Part shown: in pieces, positions 1 through 5,429 of the stretch
Layout: the number at the start of each line of letters is the position of its first letter
Numbering within the stretch: position 1 is the first letter of the stretch
Assembly: GCA_946885745.1 (NCBI GenBank)
Contig: CAMPGV010000044.1
Location: 1-6,442 of the forward strand
DNA length: 6,442 nt
Direction of reading: 5' to 3'
Origin: an uncultured Candidatus Saccharibacteria bacterium
GTDB lineage: Bacteria > Patescibacteria > Saccharimonadia > Saccharimonadales > JAEWBQ01
Position numbers and translations under genes: made by a program
Notes under the pieces: model-generated
Databases searched by the model: none
Told to the model about the DNA's origin: nothing
Seen by the model: only the letters and a program-made list of their open reading frames with translations

Positions 1-343
1 CCCAGTACTTGATCATTTCCGGGATGAGCTCTGGTGGATCTTGAAGGTCGGCATCGATAATCACCGTCGCATCGCCAGTGACGTGATCGAGCCCTGCAAT
101 CATGGCAGTTTCTTTGCCAAAATTACGCGAAAGATTAACGTAGGCAATACGCGAATCATCGGCGGCAAACTTCTTGATGATCTCTAGCGTTTGGTCACGG
201 CTACCGTCGTTTACAAAAAGGAATTCAAATGCGTATTTTGGAGTTTCACTGGCTAATTTGCCGAGTCTTTCGTAGAGGTGACGGAGCACCTCGGCTTCAT
301 TGTAGGCTGGGATGAGGATGCTGATCGTTTGTTTAGCGGACAT
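1..343 (-). CDS. Polyprenyl-phosphate family-2 glycosyltransferase (GtrB/DPM1-like), partial, 3' end outside window
   Basis: The first 114 codons are present and the gene continues past the left edge. The product begins MSAKQTISILIPAYNEAEVL, the usual GT-A nucleotide-sugar-binding start of glycosyltransferase family 2. Visible motifs are VNDGSRD (residues 44-50), NFGKETAM (74-81) and DADLQDPPE (97-105). DLQDPPE after the DxD metal site is typical of enzymes that move a sugar from a nucleotide donor to a polyprenyl phosphate (GtrB, ArnC, dolichol-phosphate mannose synthase). Such proteins usually have two C-terminal membrane helices, which would lie outside the window. The inferred role is making a lipid-linked sugar at the inner face of the membrane for envelope glycan decoration; the sugar cannot be told. 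The ATG at 343 is chosen because no Shine-Dalgarno is needed: a TATAAT box lies 6 bases upstream, suggesting a leaderless mRNA. It follows sucD on the same strand after 79 bases. Confidence 0.9.
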   Translation of the reverse strand, partial: MSAKQTISILIPAYNEAEVLRHLYERLGKLASETPKYAFEFLFVNDGSRDQTLEIIKKFAADDSRIAYVNLSRNFGKETAMIAGLDHVTGDATVIIDADLQDPPELIPEMIKYW

Positions 344-358
344 AGAGATATTATAGCA
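343..358 (-). promoter_or_regulatory. Extended -10 promoter giving a leaderless start for the GtrB-like gene
   Basis: Read on the minus strand the sequence is TGCTATAAT, then six bases, then the ATG. TATAAT (355 to 350) is a perfect consensus -10 and TG one base upstream makes it an extended -10. With standard sigma-70 spacing the first transcribed base is the A of the ATG at 343. There is no Shine-Dalgarno and no clear TTGACA-like -35 at 16-18 bases, which an extended -10 can tolerate. The call rests on sequence pattern only. Confidence 0.7.
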
Positions 359-411
359 TCGACGAGATGAGCGAAATGACAGTTTACTGTTATTTCGGAA
401 GCGACTCGATG
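357..411 (-). other. Imperfect hairpin between sucD and the GtrB-like gene
   Basis: The inner stem-loop spans 372-397: ten base pairs plus one A/C mismatch closing on a four-base loop (TAAA on the minus strand). Outer arms CATCGA (357-362) and TCGATG (406-411) can pair around it with internal unpaired bases. It lies just after the sucD stop and partly upstream of the next promoter. No U run follows on either strand, so it is not a canonical intrinsic terminator. It may protect the 3' end of the sucD transcript, act as a weak terminator, or be incidental. Confidence 0.4.
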
Positions 412-422
412 TTTCAGTGAAG

Positions 423-1286
423 CTATAACAGCTCAACAGAGTCAATTAGTTTGGTGATGCTGGTACTCATAGTGACCCCTGCCGCTCGCAGCTTCACCGT
501 CTTTGCGTGAGCTGATTCTTGGTTGCTGCCAAGGATAGCGCCGGCATGCCCAAGCTGTACTCCCGCTGGGGCGGCATGGCCAGCAATATAGCCATAAACG
601 GGCTTGGTAATGTGTTGCTTAATGTAATCCGCCGCCAGGATTTCGTCGGTGCCGCCAATTTCACCAATCATGACAATCTGCGTGACTGCAGGGTCATTCT
701 CAAAAAGCTGCAGACACTCGGTAAAGTTGGTGCCACGGATCGGATCGCCGCCAATACCAATAACATAGCGCTGTCCGATACCGCGCCGGCTGAGTCCTGC
801 GGTTAGCTCATAGGTGAGGGTACCAGAACGACTCACAACACCAGTTGTGCCCGCTAGCCCCATGCTCGCCGGGATAATACCGAGAGTATGAAGTCCAGGG
901 ATAAGTATACCGGGGGAGTTTGGCCCAATAAGTGTACTCCTCTTCCCTGTCATGTAGTGTTTTATGTACAACATATCATGGATCGGCACACCCTCGGTAA
1001 TACAAATAATGAGCGGTACATTAGCTTTGACCGCTTCAATGATAGCGGCTTTGACGAATGCGGCTGGTACAAATATTACACTGGCGTCGACTGTAAAGTC
1101 GACTTGGATATCTTTAATGGTTGCGTAAACCGGAACGGTATCAACGTGAGTGCCGGCTTTATTAGGTGAGGTACCAGCGACGATATTAGCCCCACTGGCG
1201 CGCATACGGGCGGTATGAAAAGCACCGTGGGTGCCAGTAATCCCCTGGACGACAATATTCTTCCCGGCAAAGATTTCCTTATTCAT
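423..1286 (-). CDS. sucD: Succinyl-CoA synthetase (ADP-forming) alpha subunit
   Basis: This 287-residue protein matches the usual SucD length (about 289). It binds CoA and carries the phosphohistidine of succinyl-CoA synthetase, which interconverts succinyl-CoA + ADP/GDP + Pi with succinate + CoA + ATP/GTP in the cytoplasm. Seen in the sequence: an N-terminal Rossmann CoA-binding domain (VQGITGTHGAFH near residues 13-24), a SRSGTLTYE phosphate-binding loop (152-160), IGGDPI, MIGEIGG (206-212), and LGHAGAI with the catalytic His at 247, the same position as in E. coli. The normally conserved Cys of the GPNCPG loop is Ser here (GPNSPG, 121-126). The start at 1286 is preferred over an upstream ATG at 1304 because a strong AAAGGAGG (1300 to 1293) lies six bases before it and the protein then begins MNKEIF. 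The start overlaps the end of sucC by 8 bases (ATGAATAA), implying coupled translation. The stop is TAG. Confidence 0.96.
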   Translation of the reverse strand: MNKEIFAGKNIVVQGITGTHGAFHTARMRASGANIVAGTSPNKAGTHVDTVPVYATIKDIQVDFTVDASVIFVPAAFVKAAIIEAVKANVPLIICITEGVPIHDMLYIKHYMTGKRSTLIGPNSPGILIPGLHTLGIIPASMGLAGTTGVVSRSGTLTYELTAGLSRRGIGQRYVIGIGGDPIRGTNFTECLQLFENDPAVTQIVMIGEIGGTDEILAADYIKQHITKPVYGYIAGHAAPAGVQLGHAGAILGSNQESAHAKTVKLRAAGVTMSTSITKLIDSVELL

Positions 1287-2349
1287 TGATGGCCTCCTTT
1301 GCACTAGCTATACAGGCGTCTAGGGTCGGCAGGAGCTGGATATTAGCCTCGGCCAAGATATCAGCAGCCGCTTCGTAGTTAGTACCAGCTAAACGGATAA
1401 AGAGTGGTGGGAGGTTAGTGATCTGCTCGCGGGCGGCTAGTATCGCCTTTGCTACCTCGTCGCAGCGGGTGATGCCGGCAAAGATATTGATGACAATTGC
1501 TTGTACATTTGAAAACTCGACAATACGCTTAAAGGCAGCGAGGACTGTCTCAGTTGAGGCGCCACCGCCAATATCAAGGAAGTTGGCTGGTGTCATACCT
1601 CCGTCGACTACGGCGTCAACCGTCGCCATAGCGAGACCAGCACCATTAGCAACTGTCGCCACTGTACCTTCCGGGTTAAGTACGACAAAGTTGGCGTCGT
1701 GTGCGGTGGCTTCAAATTGCCACTCTGGGTGGCGGAAGCGCGCCGCATCATCAAGTACCATCTTGCAGTCACCGGCAACGAGCCTGTTTTGCTTCGTGAG
1801 AATAAGCGGGTTGATTTCGATCAGGGTCGCGTCATTTTGAACAAAACACTGGTAGAGATTTTTGACTATATCTTGCAAGGCAAAGCTTTGCGACTCGAGT
1901 CCGTAATATTCGGCTAGTCGTTCGCCGGCGGCCTCGTCATTTTTGCCATCAAGCGCGATATGCAAGAACTCGGCAGAGTCATTCGATTCCACTTCCATAC
2001 CGCCATCATGGTGGGCGACTAGTTCGATGGTCATTTCAGAGCGATTGATCAATACAGTAAGGTATAGCTCGCGATCAATTTCGAGCTTCTCTTCGGCAAG
2101 TAGAGTACTAGGTGAATGGCCTTTAATAGGTAGGTACAGTAAAGAGTTGATAACGTCGTTTACGTCACCTTCCTGCTCAACGATTCGAATACCGCCAAGC
2201 TTACCCCGGCCGCCGACTGGTACTTGCGATTTCAATACGACAGGCGGTTGGATCAAGGATTGATCGACGTGGCTGATAAGTTTTGACTGGGGTACCGGAA
2301 TACCGCTTGTAGAAAGAATATTTTTAGCTTCGTACTCGAGTAGGTTCAT
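1279..2349 (-). CDS. sucC: Succinyl-CoA synthetase (ADP-forming) beta subunit
   Basis: This 356-residue protein has an ATP-grasp domain followed by the CoA-ligase flavodoxin-like domain. It supplies the nucleotide site and partners SucD in an alpha/beta complex. Seen: MNLLEYEAKNIL start, the nucleotide-binding Lys in VVLKSQV (Lys40), GGRGK (46-50), EINPL (Glu178, magnesium and phosphate side), GDCK (Asp194), NGAGLAM (235-241), ANFLDIGGGAS (to about 265) and INIFAGITRCDE (287-297), where E. coli has NIFGGI. It is about 30 residues shorter than E. coli SucC (388), partly through a shorter loop between GGRGK and the ELYL strand; all core motifs remain, so it looks functional. The ATG at 2349 is chosen by homology; an upstream in-frame ATG at 2451 would add 34 residues read out of frame through the end of the preceding glycosyltransferase gene. 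A modest AGGAAA lies eight bases upstream. It starts 4 bases after that gene's stop. Nucleotide specificity (ATP or GTP) cannot be read by eye. Confidence 0.95.
   Translation of the reverse strand: MNLLEYEAKNILSTSGIPVPQSKLISHVDQSLIQPPVVLKSQVPVGGRGKLGGIRIVEQEGDVNDVINSLLYLPIKGHSPSTLLAEEKLEIDRELYLTVLINRSEMTIELVAHHDGGMEVESNDSAEFLHIALDGKNDEAAGERLAEYYGLESQSFALQDIVKNLYQCFVQNDATLIEINPLILTKQNRLVAGDCKMVLDDAARFRHPEWQFEATAHDANFVVLNPEGTVATVANGAGLAMATVDAVVDGGMTPANFLDIGGGASTETVLAAFKRIVEFSNVQAIVINIFAGITRCDEVAKAILAAREQITNLPPLFIRLAGTNYEAAADILAEANIQLLPTLDACIASAKEAINE
1293..1300 (-). promoter_or_regulatory. Strong Shine-Dalgarno of sucD
   Basis: AAAGGAGG on the minus strand, six bases before the ATG at 1286 and inside the 3' end of sucC. 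It decides the sucD start and shows that this organism uses canonical SD initiation for genes inside operons. Confidence 0.85.
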
Positions 2350-2353
2350 GCGA

Positions 2354-3364
2354 TTACTTTCCTGTAAAAATGCGTCGGAATTTACGTAGACCAGTTTGAT
2401 CGGGCGGGAGATCGTGCCAGAGTAGGTCTTTGATATAGTGATCAGACACACGCTTACTTTCTTGGATTTGACGGCGCTGGCGAAGGGCGTACGGGAGTAA
2501 GGTAAGGCTTTTAAAGAGGCCCTTGGTTGCCGGCCAGCCGCTTCTATGGGTAAAAGTATTTCCGTAAATCAGTACGTATGCCAAAAGAAAACGCGGTGCA
2601 ATGAGCGGCATAAGTCCGAGCGGAACATTTTTCCAGAACAGTAGGGGTAGATTTTTGAACGTTTGATAGACTGCGAATCCTGGCATTTTGCTGCTGGTGG
2701 CACCCTGTTTGTGGTAAGCGAGAGCGTCGGCTTCATACATGACCTTGCGGCCAATGAGCTGGGTGCGGAAACTGATGTCGACGTCTTCGTAATAGGCAAA
2801 AAAGTGGTCATCAAATAGACCTATGGTGCGGAAAAGTTCTGCGCGGTATAAAGTGGCACCGCCGGTAGCCCCGAATGTCATACCGCTCTTTGGAGCATGT
2901 ACGGCGTGGTCTCCACGGTTACGAGGGAATGGTAGTCCCCATATTGAATACCAGTCACCAGTGCTATCGATTGTTTTGCCGCCCTCGTGTAGCAAGAGGC
3001 CAGTTGCAATACTCGCTTCAGGAGTGTTGTTGAGTCGATCGGTTAGTTTTGAGAGCCATTCAGGATCGGCTGTCGCATCATTATTAAAGAGGGCAACCAT
3101 GTCATAGTTATGATCCAACGCCCAGTGGATGCCTGTATTGACGCCACCGGCAAAGCCAAGGTTTTCTTTGTTGTAGAGCGCAACAAGCTTATCTCCGTAC
3201 TGTGCTTCAAGCTTACGGAATTCATCCGCTGAGCCGTCCTTAGAGCCATTTTCGACGGCGACTATCGTAAAATCAGAATACGTTAACTGAGATAGTGATG
3301 CAAGGCACGCCTTGGTATCTTCAATACCTTTGTAATTCAAAACAACAATAGCAACTCTGTTCAT
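2354..3364 (-). CDS. Family-2 glycosyltransferase, rhamnosyltransferase (WbbL/RfbF)-like
   Basis: This 336-residue GT-A enzyme heads the operon with sucCD. Seen: VAIVVLNYKG (4-13), ENGSKDGS (38-45), NLGFAGGVNTGI (68-79), the DxD-type FNNDA (93-97) for metal and nucleotide-sugar, GATGGATLYRAELF (165-178), and FFAYYEDVDISFR (188-200) with the catalytic ED pair at 193-194, followed by AYHKQGATSS. This motif order is typical of the WbbL/rhamnosyltransferase branch, which adds a dTDP-sugar (often L-rhamnose) to a lipid-linked or growing glycan at the cytoplasmic membrane. A hydrophobic stretch at about 249-268 suggests membrane association. The actual donor is not determined. No Shine-Dalgarno precedes the ATG at 3364; a TATAAG box 14 bases upstream suggests a very short leader. 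It is divergent from the export operon across only 20-35 bases and ends 4 bases before sucC. Confidence 0.9.
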   Translation of the reverse strand: MNRVAIVVLNYKGIEDTKACLASLSQLTYSDFTIVAVENGSKDGSADEFRKLEAQYGDKLVALYNKENLGFAGGVNTGIHWALDHNYDMVALFNNDATADPEWLSKLTDRLNNTPEASIATGLLLHEGGKTIDSTGDWYSIWGLPFPRNRGDHAVHAPKSGMTFGATGGATLYRAELFRTIGLFDDHFFAYYEDVDISFRTQLIGRKVMYEADALAYHKQGATSSKMPGFAVYQTFKNLPLLFWKNVPLGLMPLIAPRFLLAYVLIYGNTFTHRSGWPATKGLFKSLTLLPYALRQRRQIQESKRVSDHYIKDLLWHDLPPDQTGLRKFRRIFTGK

Positions 3365-3378
3365 ACGTCTGTTGATAT

Positions 3379-3384
3379 CTTATA
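3379..3384 (-). promoter_or_regulatory. -10 box (TATAAG) for the glycosyltransferase-sucCD operon
   Basis: On the minus strand TATAAG lies 14 bases before the ATG at 3364, predicting a leader of about 8 bases (about 6 if the overlapping TAAGAT is used). It overlaps the TATAAT read in the other direction. There is no SD and no good -35 at 17 bases, so the call is moderate. Confidence 0.5.
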
Positions 3385-3386
3385 AT
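3381..3386 (+). promoter_or_regulatory. -10 box (TATAAT) for the export operon
   Basis: A perfect TATAAT on the plus strand, the only plausible promoter position in the short divergent gap. Predicted transcription start is about 3393-3394. An ATG at 3385 overlaps the box and could not be in this mRNA, whereas the in-frame ATG at 3400 would have a leader of about 6-7 bases. A -35 17 bases upstream (TGTTCA, 3358-3363) matches TTGACA at only three of six positions. Confidence 0.55.
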
Positions 3387-3399
3387 GATTAGCAGACTT

Positions 3400-4218
3400 A
3401 TGAAACTATCTAACATTTTTAGCAGGCGAAATCGTATCCTTTTACGTGAGCTTGTCATTACAGATTTTAAACTTCGCTATCAGGGTTCAGTACTTGGATA
3501 CCTCTGGTCATTACTCAAACCTTTGATGTTATTTGCCATTATGTTTGTGGTGTTTGTTCACTTTTTGCGATTTGGCCAGGGTATTGAGCACTTTGCTGTC
3601 TCGCTATTGCTTGGGCTGGTTTTGTGGAACTTTTTTACAGAAGCGACAAGCCAAGGGATGCAAGCAGTTGCTAGCCGAGGGGATATACTTAGAAAAATTA
3701 ATTTTCCTAAGTATATAATCGTCATCTCGGGTACAGTTTCTGCCTTAATAAACTTACTATTAAACTTAGTTGTGGTATTTATTTTTATGATATTTGATGG
3801 TGTTGACTTTGGATGGTCTGCGCTTCTATTCCCTGTGACTATACTTTTAATCTATACGCTTTCACTGGGTCTTGCCTTCTTCTTGTCTGCTACGTTTATC
3901 AAGTACCGTGATATAGCTCATCTTTGGGAAATCTTTTTGCAAGGTTTATTTTATGCCACCCCTATTATCTACCCACTTCAGATGGTTATCGGGGTTGGGG
4001 GTAGTCTTGCGGCACAGATACTAATGCTGAGTCCGGTTGCTGTTCTTATTCAATCGGGAAGGGCGCAAGTAGTTGGACATGAAAATGTAGTGACAGCAGA
4101 TCAGCTTTCTAGCAACCCTATATATCTTATAATTCCTTATCTTATGATTATCGGTGTGATTGTTCTTGCGGCCTTTTACTTTAAACGTAATCAAGCTAAA
4201 TTTGCGGAGCAGCTATAG
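3400..4218 (+). CDS. wzm: ABC-2 type polysaccharide/teichoic acid export permease (Wzm/TagG-like)
   Basis: From the ATG at 3400 the protein has 272 residues; starting at the in-frame ATG at 3385 would give 277. The later start is preferred because a TATAAT box covers 3381-3386. Numbering from the longer form: a cytoplasmic amphipathic entry with RELVITDFKLRYQGSVLG (21-38), then six likely membrane spans near 41-61, 68-88, 112-137, 145-170, 183-203 and 247-266. KINFPKY (104-110) and YRDIAHLWE...ATPIIYP (174-197) are family hallmarks of O-antigen and teichoic-acid exporters. Two such subunits with two ATPases form the channel that moves a lipid-linked polymer across the cytoplasmic membrane. 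No Shine-Dalgarno is visible. Its TAG stop shares its G with the GTG start of the ATPase gene. A 10-bp inverted repeat lies inside it at 3683-3716. The substrate is inferred from neighbours only. Confidence 0.9.
   Translation: MKLSNIFSRRNRILLRELVITDFKLRYQGSVLGYLWSLLKPLMLFAIMFVVFVHFLRFGQGIEHFAVSLLLGLVLWNFFTEATSQGMQAVASRGDILRKINFPKYIIVISGTVSALINLLLNLVVVFIFMIFDGVDFGWSALLFPVTILLIYTLSLGLAFFLSATFIKYRDIAHLWEIFLQGLFYATPIIYPLQMVIGVGGSLAAQILMLSPVAVLIQSGRAQVVGHENVVTADQLSSNPIYLIIPYLMIIGVIVLAAFYFKRNQAKFAEQL
3683..3716 (+). repeat. Inverted repeat (10-bp perfect arms) inside the permease gene
   Basis: ATATACTTAG (3683-3692) and CTAAGTATAT (3707-3716) are exact reverse complements around 14 bases, of which four more A/T pairs can form after one mismatch. 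The mRNA could form a long stem with a small loop. It encodes the conserved RKINFPKY region, so part of it is fixed by protein constraint. Confidence 0.6.
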
Positions 4219-5429
4219 TGAGTATTAATAAGACAGATAACAGGCCCAATGCCATAGTTGTGACGGATATCAAGAAAGCCTTCCGACTGCCTCATGAGAA
4301 TCATTCTGGCCTGAAGCAGATGCTAATAAACCTTACTCGAAAGAATTCAAATAAAGGATACGAGGTCCAGCAAGTTCTAAAGGGTGTTTCCTTTGAGGTA
4401 AAGAAAGGAGACTTTTTCGGTATAGTTGGCCGCAACGGTAGTGGTAAAAGTACCCTGCTGAAGCTTCTTGCCGGTATCTACACCCCAGACTCGGGCGCTA
4501 TTCAGACTAATGGATCTGTAGTGCCTTTTATTGAATTGGGAGTGGGCTTTAATCCAGAACTAACTGGGCGAGAGAACGTGTTTCTAAACGGTGCACTACT
4601 TGGGTTTAGTCGTGACGAAATGAAGGCGATGTATGATGATATTGTCGAATTTGCCGAACTCGAGCGATTCATGGATCAGAAATTAAAGAATTATTCATCC
4701 GGAATGCAGGTGAGGTTGGCTTTTTCGATTGCAATTAAGGCGCAGGGCGACATACTGATTTTAGATGAAGTCCTAGCCGTTGGAGACGAGGCCTTTCAAC
4801 GGAAATGTAACGAATATTTCGAAAAGGTTCGTCAAGACAAGACCAAGACAGTCATTCTGGTGACGCATAGCATGGAGAGTGTACGTAAATATTGCAACAA
4901 GGCTATGATGATCCGCGATGGTGAAGTGGTGGCGTTCGGCAGTCCTGAGGATGTAGCTAATGAGTATAGTGTAGAGAACCTTGAGTCTGATAGTGGGGCA
5001 AAGGCCGACAGGTCTACCGCATCTCATGTGGTGAGTGATTTAGATGTTAAGCTCATCTCGCCTCGTCGGGTATCTCAGACTGATGCTGTAGAGATCTTAG
5101 TAAAATATCGCGTTGAAGATGAGAATAGTACTAAAATACTACTGAACTTAATTGATGCAAATCGCCATGTGCCTCTCTATGCGGCATCGTTAAAGGTACC
5201 TAAGGGTGTGAAGGGTCGAGAAATCGTAAGGAATTTTAGGATTATACCTCAAGAGATTAACAACGCGAGTATTAAGGTGGCGATGTCGATTCGCGATGAG
5301 GATAACGAAATTCTAGCCTTTCCTCCTGAAGATACTTTACCGACGTTTATTGTTCGTCGTACGGATTATCACAAAAGCCAGAGTAAAAACCCCTATCCAA
5401 TTCTATTTGATCGTGGAGAGTGGCGGTAG
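4218..5429 (+). CDS. wzt: ABC exporter ATPase with C-terminal Wzt-like extension
   Basis: This 403-residue protein powers the Wzm-like permease. Its N-terminal ATPase domain shows Walker A GRNGSGKST (71-79), the polysaccharide-exporter Q-loop region FIELGVGFNPELTGREN with Glu106 in place of the usual Gln, signature YSSGMQVR (159-166), Walker B ILILDE (179-184), D-loop AVGD and switch His217. After a polar linker (about 252-272) comes a domain of alternating beta-type segments (about 273-381) ending near a C-terminal Trp. Its size and position fit the Wzt C-terminal carbohydrate-binding domain that recognises the finished polymer in O-antigen systems such as E. coli O9a; that match is inferred, not searched. 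The start is GTG at 4218, sharing a base with the permease TAG, with GGAG eight bases upstream. Its own TAG overlaps the next gene's GTG in the same way. The plain TagH alternative is less likely because of the extension. Confidence 0.9.
   Translation: MSINKTDNRPNAIVVTDIKKAFRLPHENHSGLKQMLINLTRKNSNKGYEVQQVLKGVSFEVKKGDFFGIVGRNGSGKSTLLKLLAGIYTPDSGAIQTNGSVVPFIELGVGFNPELTGRENVFLNGALLGFSRDEMKAMYDDIVEFAELERFMDQKLKNYSSGMQVRLAFSIAIKAQGDILILDEVLAVGDEAFQRKCNEYFEKVRQDKTKTVILVTHSMESVRKYCNKAMMIRDGEVVAFGSPEDVANEYSVENLESDSGAKADRSTASHVVSDLDVKLISPRRVSQTDAVEILVKYRVEDENSTKILLNLIDANRHVPLYAASLKVPKGVKGREIVRNFRIIPQEINNASIKVAMSIRDEDNEILAFPPEDTLPTFIVRRTDYHKSQSKNPYPILFDRGEWR

Noticed and set aside
1086..1103. GTCGAC repeated twice, six bases apart, within sucD
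   Set aside because: It encodes two Val-Asp pairs in a conserved region; a short self-palindromic hexamer twice is easily chance.
519..1169. Plus-strand open frames of about 93-95 codons opposite sucD
   Set aside because: They lie antisense to a clearly conserved gene, show no domain, and have no supporting start signal or neighbours.
1287..1304. Six-residue N-terminal extension of SucD (MQRRPS)
   Set aside because: The strong AAAGGAGG lies inside it, correctly spaced for the downstream ATG at 1286.
1418..2263. Plus-strand open frames of up to 140 codons opposite sucC
   Set aside because: They are low-complexity Ser/Ala/Pro-rich translations, typical of antisense shadows of a G+C-richer gene.
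2350..2451. 34-residue N-terminal extension of SucC from an upstream ATG
   Set aside because: It is out-of-frame reading through the end of the preceding glycosyltransferase; SucC proteins begin at MNL.EY and an RBS-like AGGAAA fits that start.
3714..3719. Second TATAAT inside the permease gene as an internal promoter
   Set aside because: No -35 match at suitable spacing, no downstream gene start nearby, and it is part of an AT-rich palindrome.
4773..5027. Minus-strand open frame opposite the ATPase gene
   Set aside because: Antisense shadow with no recognisable domain or promoter.
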